Of a stretch of DNA of 64,000 nt, positions 1 to 8,778 are shown piece after piece. The stretch is from Mongoliibacter ruber. GTDB taxonomy: Bacteria > Bacteroidota > Bacteroidia > Cytophagales > Cyclobacteriaceae. Under the pieces are notes generated by a model. It was given only the letters and a program-made list of their open reading frames with translations, searched no databases and had not been told where the DNA came from. The DNA is taken from the NCBI RefSeq assembly GCF_003003005.1, contig NZ_PVTR01000013.1, positions 43,663 through 107,662 of the forward strand, read 5' to 3'. How positions within the stretch are numbered: the first letter of the stretch is position 1; each line of letters starts with the position of its first letter. A program made the translations under genes and the position numbers.

Positions 1-93
1 ATGGATATCAAACATTTTCTCAAATCTTATACAATATTTAAAAATCTTCCGCAGATACAGGATAAATTAAAGGAACTGGAAAAAAAACAATAA
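1..93 (+). CDS. lpxD: LpxD C-terminal end (partial)
   Basis: An open frame enters from the left edge and stops with TAA at 91-93, encoding 30 residues that end in an alternating acidic/basic helix (LKELEKK). This matches the C-terminal helix of UDP-3-O-acylglucosamine N-acyltransferase in Bacteroidota, and the gene lies just before lpxC-fabZ and lpxA, its usual neighbours. LpxD adds the N-linked acyl chain in lipid A synthesis. The ATG at position 1 is probably internal, because the conserved hexapeptide-repeat body would lie to the left. The identification rests on tail sequence plus context. Confidence 0.7.
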   Translation: MDIKHFLKSYTIFKNLPQIQDKLKELEKKQ

Positions 94-98
94 CTTTG
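91..98 (+). promoter_or_regulatory. Candidate -7 promoter element for lpxC-fabZ
   Basis: TAACTTTG fits the Bacteroidota -7 consensus TAnnTTTG exactly and overlaps the lpxD stop codon. No convincing -33 TTTG is visible at the expected distance. It lies 34 nt before the lpxC-fabZ start, so it could give a secondary transcript inside a larger lipid A operon. Confidence 0.35.
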
Positions 99-132
99 CG
101 GGCGCATTACCAAAGAAAAGATTGAATTATCT

Positions 133-1527
133 ATGAGGGTCAAACAACACACCATCAAAAATAAAGTAACTGTTTCAGGAGTAGGACTTCACACAGGAGT
201 AATTTCAAACATGACTTTTTTACCTGCACCTCCAAACCACGGATTCAAGTTCCAGAGAATTGATCTCGAAGGCATGCCTATCATAGATGCTGATGTAGAC
301 AATGTGGTGGATATCTCAAGAGGCACTACACTCGAACAGAGCGGTGCCAGGGTATTTACTGTCGAACATGTCTTAGCAGCCTTGGTTGGTTTGGAGTTGG
401 ACAATGTTTTGATGCAGTTAGATGGTCCTGAGCCTCCGATTTTGGATGGTTCTTCTATCCAATTCATCGAGGCATTGGAGCAAGTAGGTTCTGAGGAGCA
501 AAATGCCCTAAGAAGGTTTTTTGAAGTTCCTGAAAGCATCACCTACCGAGACCCTTCGAGAGAAGTGGAATTGGCAGCCCTACCACTCGATGACTACAGA
601 GTCACAGTGATGGTCGATTACAATTCACCTGTATTGGGCAGTCAGCATGCCTCGATTATGGACATCAGCCAATTTAAATCTGAGATAGCATCTTGCAGGA
701 CATTTTGCTTTCTCCATGAATTGGAAATGTTGTACAACCAAAACCTAATTAAGGGTGGTGATCTCAACAATGCCATAGTAGTCGTTGATCGGATAGTAGC
801 TGATTCTGAATTGGAAAATCTGGCAAGGATGTTCAATAAAGAAAAAGTTGAAGTTCGCAAAGAAGGAATTCTCAATAATGTAGAACTGAGGTATAAAAAC
901 GAACCCGCTCGCCACAAGCTGTTGGATGTAGTAGGTGACCTCGCTTTGGTTGGAAGGCCATTGAAAGCGCAAATTCTGGCAGCAAGACCGGGTCATGCCG
1001 CCAATGTCGCTTTTGCGAAAAAATTAAAAAGAGCTTGGGAAAAAATAGGTCCTTCCCACATTCCACATTACGATCCAAAGTTGCCTCCAGTCATGGATAT
1101 CAATCAGATCAGTAATATATTGCCCCATAGGTATCCTTTCCAACTTTTGGACAAGATCATTTACTTAGACGACATGGTGGTGGCAGGAGTGAAAAATGTA
1201 ACCATCAATGAGCCTTTTTTTATGGGGCATTTCCCAAATAACCCTGTCATGCCTGGAGTACTTCAAGTGGAAGCCATGGCACAAACAGGAGGTATTTTAG
1301 TTTTAAGCACTGTTGAAGATCCTGAAAATTACTGGACTTATTTTCTTGGAATCGAAAGCTGTAAGTTCAGGAAAATGGTGTTACCTGGTGACACTTTGGT
1401 TTTCAAATGTGAGCTTTTAGCTCCTATTAGAAGGGGAATTGCCAAAATGAAGGGAGAGGCTTTCGTTGGCAACACCTTGGTTTGTGAGGCTATAATGACA
1501 GCCAGTATTGTAAGAAAAGAATCATGA
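133..1527 (+). CDS. lpxC-fabZ: Bifunctional LpxC deacetylase / FabZ dehydratase
   Basis: Two enzymes in one 464-residue chain. Residues 1-305 are UDP-3-O-acyl-N-acetylglucosamine deacetylase, the committed zinc-dependent step of lipid A synthesis: TVEHVLAAL carries a zinc histidine, RHKLLDVVGDL the second histidine and aspartate, and GHAANVAFAKKL the catalytic histidine. Residues about 320-464 are 3-hydroxyacyl-ACP dehydratase with GHFPNNPVMPG and the acidic VEAMAQ helix. The fusion is normal for Bacteroidota and couples lipid A with fatty acid elongation. The stop overlaps the lpxA start by 4 nt (ATGA), implying translational coupling. Confidence 0.97.
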   Translation: MRVKQHTIKNKVTVSGVGLHTGVISNMTFLPAPPNHGFKFQRIDLEGMPIIDADVDNVVDISRGTTLEQSGARVFTVEHVLAALVGLELDNVLMQLDGPEPPILDGSSIQFIEALEQVGSEEQNALRRFFEVPESITYRDPSREVELAALPLDDYRVTVMVDYNSPVLGSQHASIMDISQFKSEIASCRTFCFLHELEMLYNQNLIKGGDLNNAIVVVDRIVADSELENLARMFNKEKVEVRKEGILNNVELRYKNEPARHKLLDVVGDLALVGRPLKAQILAARPGHAANVAFAKKLKRAWEKIGPSHIPHYDPKLPPVMDINQISNILPHRYPFQLLDKIIYLDDMVVAGVKNVTINEPFFMGHFPNNPVMPGVLQVEAMAQTGGILVLSTVEDPENYWTYFLGIESCKFRKMVLPGDTLVFKCELLAPIRRGIAKMKGEAFVGNTLVCEAIMTASIVRKES

Positions 1528-2303
1528 TCAGCAATTTATCCCATATAGGTAAAAATACAGTCATCGAAGAAGGGGTGCAAATAGACCCTTTTTCGATGAT
1601 TCATGACAATGTAGAAATCGGCGAAGGAACGTGGATTGGTTCTAACGTTACTATTTTTTCCGGTGCCAAAATCGGCAAGAATTGTAAAATTTTCCCAGGG
1701 GCGGTCATTGCAGCTATTCCTCAAGACCTGAAGTTCCAAGGCGAAGATTCTACTGTAGAAATCGGTGACAATACCACCATCAGGGAATGTGTCACCATCA
1801 GTCGTGGCACCGCAGACAAAAGGACCACCAAAGTGGGTGACAATTGTTTGCTGATGGCCTATGTCCATATTGCTCATGACTGTTTTGTGGGTGACAATGT
1901 TATTATCGCCAATTCCGTGCAAGTGGCTGGACATGTGACCATAGACGACTGGGCTATCATTGGCGGGAGCAGCGCTATTCATCAGTTTGTGAAAGTAGGT
2001 ATGCATGCCATGATTTCAGGTGGTTCTCTGGTAAGAAAAGATGTACCACCATTTACCAAAGCTGCAAGAGAGCCATTAAGCTATGCAGGGGTAAACAGTC
2101 TTGGACTCAGAAGAAGAGGTTTTTCAAGTGAAAGCATCAGCCACATTCAGGAAGTGTATCGGTACCTTTTTCTGAATAGCATGAACAATTCCAGGGCTTT
2201 GGAAGAAATTGAAATCAACCTTCCAGCTACCAAGGAAAGGGATGAAATTGTGAATTTTATCAGGTCATCAGAAAGAGGTGTAATGAAAGGTTATATCAGC
2301 TGA
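1524..2303 (+). CDS. lpxA: Acyl-ACP--UDP-N-acetylglucosamine O-acyltransferase
   Basis: LpxA transfers a 3-hydroxyacyl chain from ACP to UDP-GlcNAc, the first step of lipid A synthesis. The 259-residue length is typical. Residues about 1-190 are a left-handed beta helix of hexapeptide repeats (many [IV]G[ED]-type turns), with the family segment AIPQDLKF and the HIAHDC loop carrying the catalytic histidine region. The C-terminal part is the helical domain. It overlaps lpxC-fabZ by 4 nt and is followed 2 nt later by the ABC ATPase, so all three are probably one transcript. Confidence 0.97.
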   Translation: MISNLSHIGKNTVIEEGVQIDPFSMIHDNVEIGEGTWIGSNVTIFSGAKIGKNCKIFPGAVIAAIPQDLKFQGEDSTVEIGDNTTIRECVTISRGTADKRTTKVGDNCLLMAYVHIAHDCFVGDNVIIANSVQVAGHVTIDDWAIIGGSSAIHQFVKVGMHAMISGGSLVRKDVPPFTKAAREPLSYAGVNSLGLRRRGFSSESISHIQEVYRYLFLNSMNNSRALEEIEINLPATKERDEIVNFIRSSERGVMKGYIS

Positions 2304-2305
2304 TA

Positions 2306-2941
2306 ATGTTGACCTTAGATTTCATAAATGCAGGAAAAAGGTTTCAGTATGACTGGATTTATAAAAACCTAAGCCAACAAATTCCCGCTGGCAGCAAATG
2401 TGTGATCACAGGCAGCAATGGTTCTGGAAAATCAACCTTATTAAAAGGAATTTCAGGCATACAACCCTTGACAGAAGGAAGTATCCGCTACACATATCAA
2501 GACAAAAACATTTCGGAGGGAGATATTTATAAACACCTCGTCATCAGCGCGCCATACTTGGAGCTGCCGGAAGAATTTAGTTTGCTCGAATTGCTTCAAT
2601 TTCATTTTAAATTTAAAAACCCCATTTCAGGAGTCAGTTTTGAGGATATGATGGAAATCATGTACCTGGAAAACCAACAAAACAAATCCATCAGCCAATT
2701 TAGCTCAGGGATGAAACAAAGACTTAAAATCGGTCTTTGCGTTTTTTCAGACGTCCCATTGATCCTTTTCGATGAACCAACTTCCAACCTGGATCAAAAA
2801 GGCGTGGAGTGGTATCTCAAAATGGTGGAAAAATACTGTGAAGAAAAAACAGTGATCATTTGCAGCAATGAACCCAAAGAATATGTCTTCTGCAGTGATA
2901 AAATCCATATTGAAGATTACAAGCTCAAATCAAGACTTTGA
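2306..2941 (+). CDS. ABC transporter ATP-binding protein
   Basis: A 211-residue ABC ATPase: Walker A GSNGSGKST near residue 40, the signature SSGMKQ near 132, and Walker B LILFDEPTSNLD near 150. It is short, close to the CcmA/export-type minimum, and has no permease gene beside it, so the substrate cannot be read from the sequence. It begins 2 nt after lpxA and is probably co-transcribed with the lipid A genes. An envelope-related export role is only suggested by that position. The partner membrane protein must be elsewhere in the genome. Confidence 0.85.
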   Translation: MLTLDFINAGKRFQYDWIYKNLSQQIPAGSKCVITGSNGSGKSTLLKGISGIQPLTEGSIRYTYQDKNISEGDIYKHLVISAPYLELPEEFSLLELLQFHFKFKNPISGVSFEDMMEIMYLENQQNKSISQFSSGMKQRLKIGLCVFSDVPLILFDEPTSNLDQKGVEWYLKMVEKYCEEKTVIICSNEPKEYVFCSDKIHIEDYKLKSRL

Positions 2942-2990
2942 TTATTGAAGGGATTGATTAATTTTACCAATCTCAATACTAATTAATTTT

Positions 2991-3479
2991 ATGCAAAAAC
3001 TGTTTTTCATCCTAGTTATAGCCCTAGGCTCAAGCATCATTTTATCTTCCTGTAACAGAAATGGTGAAGACGATCCTGAACCACAAAAAACGCCTGAAGA
3101 GTTGGCAACCGAAGACCTGACTGGTGGTTCATCACAAGTATGGACACTAGAAGGAGGTGGCTCAGTAGCAAGAGACGGCAGATCAGAAACAGCTAATTAC
3201 AGTGGATTTGAAATCACTTTCGCAGCCAATCAAGGAGCAAGAACCTATGCTACTGTCAATAACAATGATCTTTTTGACGGCAATGGAAACTGGTCTTTTG
3301 CAGGTGGAAATCTGGATAAAATAGAGCTTAGCGGTAGCAGACCAGCTTCCAATCAAGAAATATCATTTACCAGAACAGGCAATGACCTTAGACTTCAATT
3401 TACCATTCCTATGCCCAGCAATGCAAGAGTTGAAGCTGTGGCAGGAAGCTATATTTTTAACTTGAAAAGGAAGCAGTAA
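2991..3479 (+). CDS. Hypothetical lipoprotein
   Basis: A 162-residue protein starting with a lipoprotein signal peptide: charged MQK, a hydrophobic stretch, then the lipobox SSC at about residues 19-21. A short acidic/proline linker follows, then a beta-rich domain of about 120 residues with WTLEGGGS and WSFAGGNLDKIEL segments. This resembles small Bacteroidota beta-sandwich lipoproteins of the lipocalin-like or DUF5004-like kind, but I cannot name the family. Export to the periplasm or outer membrane is inferred from the signal. A strong terminator lies about 190 nt downstream. Confidence 0.75.
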   Translation: MQKLFFILVIALGSSIILSSCNRNGEDDPEPQKTPEELATEDLTGGSSQVWTLEGGGSVARDGRSETANYSGFEITFAANQGARTYATVNNNDLFDGNGNWSFAGGNLDKIELSGSRPASNQEISFTRTGNDLRLQFTIPMPSNARVEAVAGSYIFNLKRKQ

Positions 3480-3878
3480 GAAATAATACATGCTACATAT
3501 TATTTAATATGATTATCCGCAATCATGCCACTAATCAATTAAACGAGGGTTTTTGGGCAAAGGGATACTAATAGATATTGGATATTTATCGATATTGGTT
3601 CGAAATCACAGGTAATTCAATTATTTAGATTCTACTGGTATGAAAGCGGATATACATATTATTTAAAAAAACATCCCCCATTTTGAAAATGGGGGATGTT
3701 TTTTTGAGGTTTTAGTTTACTGAACGCCCTCTTATCGTCAGGTTTGCGTCATTTTTCAAAATTGACCTTTACTATAGAGCCAATGTCCATGAATGTCTAA
3801 ATATCTGTGAGGTGAGTATCAGAACATCAAAAAACATATCCTCTTGCTTACTCACAGAACTTCAGATCTACACAATTA
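3480..3878. other. Intergenic region with terminator and short repeat
   Basis: No gene is supported in this 399-nt gap between converging genes. It holds a copy of a short dispersed repeat with two GATATT cores at 3578-3598 and a strong bidirectional terminator at 3671-3707. The rest, up to the mutS2 stop, shows nothing recognisable. Confidence 0.6.
3671..3707. terminator. Bidirectional rho-independent terminator
   Basis: The perfect arms ACATCCCCCATTTT and its reverse complement form a GC-rich stem. T7 tracts follow on both strands (after the stem on plus, and as A-runs before it for minus). It sits between the converging lipoprotein gene and mutS2 and can serve both. Confidence 0.9.
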
Positions 3879-6269
3879 TTAACTCCTCAAAGTCACCAAA
3901 GTAACTCCAGAGCCACCCCTATCAGCATGTTCGTCTTCTGTCTTGGCTACTTGTTTCATTCCTCTGAGCAGATTGCGAGTAATATCCCTAAGTATGCCAT
4001 CTCCCTTGCCATGAACTACCCGCAAGTCCTTTAATCCTAGCATATACCCATCATCTACAAAGTTTTGGACGAGCGAAAAAATCTCCTCTCCCCTTTTGCC
4101 ACGAATATCCAAATTGGGTGAAAAATCCATCATCTTGGAAGTGGTATCAAAACCAGTACGCTTGGCATGGGACTTTTTCTCTTTCTTCATTTCGGTACCC
4201 GATATTTTCTCCAAGCGATTAAGTTTCACTTTTGACTTCAATTCTCCAATACTGATTTCCACTTCTTTTTTCTGTAAAGCCAAGACCTCTGCAACAGCGC
4301 CATTGTCCTTTAGCCTTACAAAATCACCGACTTGAATTTCACCGCCAATCACCCTGATTTCAGGAGCTTCCTGCACCTTTTTCTCAGGCTTGACTTTTAC
4401 TTTTACCGCTTCTATTTCTTCCCTGATTTTCTTGGTAATTTCTTTATCAGCCTTACTTTCCTTGATAGCTTTGATAGAGGCTTCTATTTTTTTATTGACA
4501 TCATCAAGTAAAATTTTAGCCTCTTCTTTGGCCTCCTGAAGGTATTTTTTCTTGTTGTTTTCTATGGTTTCCTTCAGCTGATTGTATTCTTTGAGTCGGA
4601 TTTCCAACAGCCTTTCTTTCTTCTTAGCTTCAGCAATTACCTGCTCATACTTACTTTTCTCATTTTCCAGCTTGGTCAGCATCCTGTCATATTTGACACG
4701 CTCTTCACCAATATTATCCTTGGCATATTGAATGATATCTTTCGGAATACCGATCTTTGAAGCAATCTCCAGCGCAAAAGAACTACCGGGCTTACCGATT
4801 TCCAGTTGATAAAGGGGCTCTAATTTATCGACATCATAGCGCATTGCACCATTGACCAAACCTTGGTTTTTTGAGGCTACTTGTTTCAAGTTGCCATAAT
4901 GCGTGGTGATCACCCCATATGCTCCACTTTTATTTAAGGCCAGCAAAATCCCTTCTGCGATCGCACCTCCAAACAAAGGCTCTGTACCTGTACCAAATTC
5001 ATCGATAAAGAGGATTGTCTTTTTATCTGCAAATTGAGAAAAGTATTTCATGCTCATCAAGTGTGAGCTGTAGGTACTCAGGTCATTTTCAATATTCTGT
5101 TCGTCACCTATATCAATAAAGAAATTATCAAATAATGTACAAACCGAAGCTTCATTCACGGGAATCAAAAGGCCACATTGCAGCATGTATTGTACAATGG
5201 CGACGGTCTTCAGTGTCACAGACTTCCCTCCAGCATTTGGACCCGAAATTACCAACAACCGACGGTTATGGTCCAAAGAAATATTGAGAGGGATGATTTT
5301 TTTTCCAGTTTGCTTGAGTGCGAACTCTAACAATGGATGTCGGGCTTCTGTCCAATTGAGTTGACGTGCTTTTTCCAGCTTGGGCCTGTTAGACCCTGTC
5401 TTGATGGCAAACTTAGCCTTGGCTCTAATAAAGTCAACCATGCCTAGAAAATAGAATGCCCTTCTCAGTTCCGGAATATATGGCCTCAGCACATCTGTCA
5501 GCTGTGTAAGGATTTTTTGGATTTCCCTTTTTTCCATATAGGCCAAATCCATCAAGTCATTGTTGATATCCAAGACCTCTGCAGGTTCTAGGAAAACTGT
5601 CTGACCCGTGGCTGATTCATCATGGATAAAACCCTTGATTTTCCTCTTATTCTCTGCCAAAACAGGGATGACCATTCTCCCACCTCTGATTGTAATGGAG
5701 GCATCATCAGGAGTAAAACCTTTGCCTTTGGCCTCACGAAAGATCCTTTCCAATACCTTTCTCAGTCTGTTTTCCTCATATATAATCTGAGACCTGATCA
5801 GGGCAAGTTCTTTGGAGGCATTGTTCCTGATTTTTCCTTTTTCATCAATTATTCTTTCTATTGCTCTTAAAAGATCATTATTGAGATTCACCAATCCCAA
5901 AAGCTGAAATAGCTGAGGATAATCTTCTTCGTGATCCAAAAAAAACTCAATACACCTACTGAGTGTGCTTAGTGAAAGCTTGATTTCATGAAACTCATCT
6001 TCATAGAGGTAAGTCCCTTCAATCTTGGCTTTTTCCAGAAATGAGTGAATATTGGTGAAATTAGAAGCTGGAAAATTCTCTCCTGATTGGATTATTTTTC
6101 TAAACTCTTCTGTCTGATCAAGTAATTTATTGACAAGGTTATGGTCCTTAGAAAAGGACATTTTGTCTACAAAATCGGCTCCCAAAGTGCTACTGCACTC
6201 TTCTTTGAGCAATTCCCTGATTTTGGTAAAATTGATTTTGTCCTCCAGGTTCTCGGGGTATCGCATCAT
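3879..6269 (-). CDS. mutS2: Endonuclease MutS2
   Basis: A 796-residue MutS2 family protein, which acts on branched DNA or stalled ribosomes depending on the species rather than in mismatch repair. It has an N-terminal helical lever region (1-300), a MutS-type ATPase with Walker A GPNAGGKS at 343-350 and a Walker B region FIDEFGTGTEP, a charged coiled coil (about 520-630), a KOW-like segment, and a C-terminal Smr nuclease domain with LDIRG and HGKGDGILR. No N-terminal mismatch-recognition domain is present, as expected for MutS2. The start overlaps the stop of the DUF4296 gene by 4 nt, so the two form an operon. Confidence 0.96.
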   Translation of the reverse strand: MMRYPENLEDKINFTKIRELLKEECSSTLGADFVDKMSFSKDHNLVNKLLDQTEEFRKIIQSGENFPASNFTNIHSFLEKAKIEGTYLYEDEFHEIKLSLSTLSRCIEFFLDHEEDYPQLFQLLGLVNLNNDLLRAIERIIDEKGKIRNNASKELALIRSQIIYEENRLRKVLERIFREAKGKGFTPDDASITIRGGRMVIPVLAENKRKIKGFIHDESATGQTVFLEPAEVLDINNDLMDLAYMEKREIQKILTQLTDVLRPYIPELRRAFYFLGMVDFIRAKAKFAIKTGSNRPKLEKARQLNWTEARHPLLEFALKQTGKKIIPLNISLDHNRRLLVISGPNAGGKSVTLKTVAIVQYMLQCGLLIPVNEASVCTLFDNFFIDIGDEQNIENDLSTYSSHLMSMKYFSQFADKKTILFIDEFGTGTEPLFGGAIAEGILLALNKSGAYGVITTHYGNLKQVASKNQGLVNGAMRYDVDKLEPLYQLEIGKPGSSFALEIASKIGIPKDIIQYAKDNIGEERVKYDRMLTKLENEKSKYEQVIAEAKKKERLLEIRLKEYNQLKETIENNKKKYLQEAKEEAKILLDDVNKKIEASIKAIKESKADKEITKKIREEIEAVKVKVKPEKKVQEAPEIRVIGGEIQVGDFVRLKDNGAVAEVLALQKKEVEISIGELKSKVKLNRLEKISGTEMKKEKKSHAKRTGFDTTSKMMDFSPNLDIRGKRGEEIFSLVQNFVDDGYMLGLKDLRVVHGKGDGILRDITRNLLRGMKQVAKTEDEHADRGGSGVTLVTLRS

Positions 6270-6607
6270 TGGTTGTTGTTTCCTTCTTTTTCAATCACAT
6301 GCAGAGAATCTATCGTCCTGGCATATAACCTGTCCATAAACCGCGCATCTCTCATGTAATACTCAAGGCTTCTTACAAAAACTGAATCTGACAGCTGATG
6401 TTTTTTAAAAACCTCTTTTTCGAACAATGGATACAAAACTCTCGAGGAGTCATAATGAATGGGGAATGTGCTTACAAGGCCTTCGGCAAGGTGGATATCA
6501 ATCATGACCTCTACCATTTTGTCCTCGCTAAGAACCCCTTCAGGGAGTTTCTCTTGGCTACAGGCAAAAAAAGAGAGTGCAATTAGTATGGCAGTTATTT
6601 TTTTCAC
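6266..6607 (-). CDS. DUF4296 lipoprotein
   Basis: A 113-residue protein with a lipoprotein signal (hydrophobic stretch then FAC at residues 14-16) and a small helical domain containing the DUF4296-type segment MVEVMIDIHLAEG. This family is common in Bacteroidota and has no assigned function. It is co-transcribed with mutS2, which begins within its last codons. A candidate promoter lies so close that the mRNA would begin at or near the start codon. Confidence 0.85.
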   Translation of the reverse strand: MKKITAILIALSFFACSQEKLPEGVLSEDKMVEVMIDIHLAEGLVSTFPIHYDSSRVLYPLFEKEVFKKHQLSDSVFVRSLEYYMRDARFMDRLYARTIDSLHVIEKEGNNNQ

Positions 6608-7004
6608 ACAGCAAAATTAATAATTATAGAAGGAATCAACGTGTCTTCTGCTTAATTTGATGTCATGAATGAGTACACAATTGTCTTTTTTGTCGTTTAA
6701 AAATAAGATTCGTAAGAATTTACGCAAGATCAACAATATTTGTAAAACTGAATTTAAATGGTATTTAGCACTTAATTGGTATTAAACGAGCTACATGGCA
6801 GCATTTACCGGCAGATCCAAAACAAACGGATATCAATGAATATCAAAGAGATGAGTTATTTAATGTTTTAATACCTGATATTCGGCTTTCATTCCAAATA
6901 CTATCTCAAAAACAGTCAATTGACAATTATTAACTACCGACCAAAGTTATTGGATTTTATAATTCAAAAGACTGCCTTAAATTAGGCTTTCGAAATTCTT
7001 CTGA
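6608..7004. other. Intergenic region between divergent operons
   Basis: A 397-nt AT-rich gap with no supported gene. It contains the DUF4296 promoter, a GGCAGC-TTTAC-GG block at 6797-6813 that recurs at 23366-23382, and an inverted copy of the GATATT repeat at 6827-6848. No clear promoter for the DUF58 operon was found. Confidence 0.5.
6612..6639 (-). promoter_or_regulatory. Promoter of the DUF4296-mutS2 operon
   Basis: Read on the minus strand: TTG at 6639-6637, a 17-nt spacer, then TAATTTTG at 6619-6612, matching TAnnTTTG. Only 4 nt separate the element from the ATG at 6607, so transcription would begin at or next to the start codon (a leaderless message). Confidence 0.5.
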
Positions 7005-7883
7005 ATGAACCAACTACTCAAAAAGCTTCGCAAATATGAAATCAAGATCCGGAAAGTGGCCAACAACCACCTTCAGGGTGATTACCAATCCATCTTCAAG
7101 GGTGCAGGCTTGGAATTTGACGACTTACGGCCGTATCAATACGGAGACGATGTCAGGACAATCGAATGGAAGGTCTCTGCCAAAGGTCATGGAACATTTG
7201 TCAAAACTTTCCGTGAGGAGAAAGACCAATCAGTCTATTTTCTTTTAGATATATCAGGATCACAAGATGTGGGTGATGCATCGAGAAAAAAAATGGATGT
7301 AGGCAAGGAAATTGCGGGTGTGTTGACATTGGCAGCAATATTTGAAGGCAGTCAAGCGGGGCTGGTTTCATATTCAGATCAAAAAGAGAAAATCATTTTA
7401 CCTGGTAAAGGTCCAAAACAAGGGGTAAAGATCATTCAGGGTATATTTAATCACCAAAACAAGTCTCTGAAAACAAACCTAAAAGAGATGTTCAATTTTG
7501 CCCTCAACCTGGTCAAGAAAAGAAGTATCATCATCGTAATATCTGATTTCATTGACGAAGGATACGAGCGCCCATTCAAGGCTTTGGCCGAAAGACATGA
7601 TGTCGTAGCCATACAGGTTACCGACCCCAAAGAAGCCGCTTTACCGTCTCTTGGAATTATTCCTGTATACGATAAGGAAGAAGGCCGTACTACTTGGGTG
7701 AATACAGCTTTTGGCTCATTTTCGAAAAAAATTGCTGAAACTTTCACTTCAGAACGGACCCATTTACAAGATATCTGTAAGAAGAATCAAATCAACTACT
7801 TAGGAGTAAGCACCAAGGATGATATTGTATTGCCATTGATAGAATTATTTAAGAAACGTAACCGAACTATGAAGCGTGGGTAA
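7005..7883 (+). CDS. DUF58 domain protein (aerotolerance-type)
   Basis: A 292-residue DUF58 protein. The family hallmark is present: LRPYQYGDDVRTIEWKVSA around residues 40-58, followed by a VWA-like fold with a metal-site-like DISGSQD near residue 88. DUF58 proteins usually sit in MoxR AAA+/VWA operons thought to act as metal-inserting or envelope chaperones. The next gene overlaps it by 8 nt. No moxR gene precedes it in the 400 nt upstream, which is unusual for the operon type. No signal peptide or membrane segment is seen, so it is probably cytoplasmic. Confidence 0.92.
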   Translation: MNQLLKKLRKYEIKIRKVANNHLQGDYQSIFKGAGLEFDDLRPYQYGDDVRTIEWKVSAKGHGTFVKTFREEKDQSVYFLLDISGSQDVGDASRKKMDVGKEIAGVLTLAAIFEGSQAGLVSYSDQKEKIILPGKGPKQGVKIIQGIFNHQNKSLKTNLKEMFNFALNLVKKRSIIIVISDFIDEGYERPFKALAERHDVVAIQVTDPKEAALPSLGIIPVYDKEEGRTTWVNTAFGSFSKKIAETFTSERTHLQDICKKNQINYLGVSTKDDIVLPLIELFKKRNRTMKRG

Positions 7884-8778
7884 GTTATTGCAAATATACA
7901 TGTGCGCAGTAATGCTGATGGCTTTCAGTATTTCAGGCCATAGCCAAAATATTGAAGTAGAGGGCTATTTCTTACAGGATTCTGCCAAAATCGGCGAAAG
8001 AGTCCCTTACATCCTTAAAGCCAAGTACGGAAAAGGTTACAATATTGTATTTCCTGACTCTACATTTGATTACAGCCCTTTTGAGCTTTTGGAGAAAAAG
8101 ACTTATATCAGTTATACAGATGAGGGAGTCACTTTAGACTCGGCAGTATATTATGTTTCTAATTTCTCCCTGGATCCCATCACTGAATTTGCACTTCCGG
8201 TTTTTGAGGTATTCAAATATGACAGCCTTGAACACAGACCAATTGAAGCCAATTTAGCACTTAAGCTTATCATTGATCAAATTCCACAAGAACTCTCTTT
8301 CAGAGAAAACAACGTATACCAACCCATTTCCACAGATTTCAATTATCCTCTTTGGGTGGCTGTATTTGTGAGCATCTTGGTAGTGGCTGGACTACTTGCC
8401 TTCTTCTTTGGCAAAACCCTTCGTAGAAAGTGGCAGATTTACCTTGAAAAGAAAAAATACAAGCGTTTTACGAAAAGATGGGAGAAAGCCGAGCAGGAAT
8501 TTGCTGCCACCCCTGACATGGACCATGCAGATGAATTACTTGGCCTATGGAAAACCTACATGGAGCATTTGAAAAACAAGCCTTTCAGGGATTGGACTAC
8601 CACTGAGATATCCGATTTCCTTGAAAACAAGGAAATCATCAAAGACTTTAGAGAGATCGAAGTGATCATCTATGCAGGTAAAGAAGGGCAAGACCTTCCT
8701 CAGGCCTGCCAAAATCTAAGAAATATCTGTACAGATACTTACCACCAAAAAATTACAAGCCCGGATGAGCGCGAATAG
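7876..8778 (+). CDS. BatD-like membrane protein of the DUF58/VWA operon
   Basis: A 300-residue protein with an N-terminal signal sequence (residues 1-23), a periplasmic beta-rich region to about residue 155, one transmembrane segment (about 157-178, WVAVFVSILVVAGLLAFFFG), and a basic, helical cytoplasmic tail. It is wedged between DUF58 and VWA genes with overlaps on both sides (8 and 14 nt), the position held by BatD-like or DUF4381-like partners in related operons. It is too divergent for me to name the family firmly. It probably anchors or regulates the VWA complex. Confidence 0.75.
   Translation: MGKLLQIYMCAVMLMAFSISGHSQNIEVEGYFLQDSAKIGERVPYILKAKYGKGYNIVFPDSTFDYSPFELLEKKTYISYTDEGVTLDSAVYYVSNFSLDPITEFALPVFEVFKYDSLEHRPIEANLALKLIIDQIPQELSFRENNVYQPISTDFNYPLWVAVFVSILVVAGLLAFFFGKTLRRKWQIYLEKKKYKRFTKRWEKAEQEFAATPDMDHADELLGLWKTYMEHLKNKPFRDWTTTEISDFLENKEIIKDFREIEVIIYAGKEGQDLPQACQNLRNICTDTYHQKITSPDERE

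Noticed and set aside
3590..3625. A tRNA-like TTCGAAATC loop
   Set aside because: No acceptor, D or anticodon arms can be formed around it.
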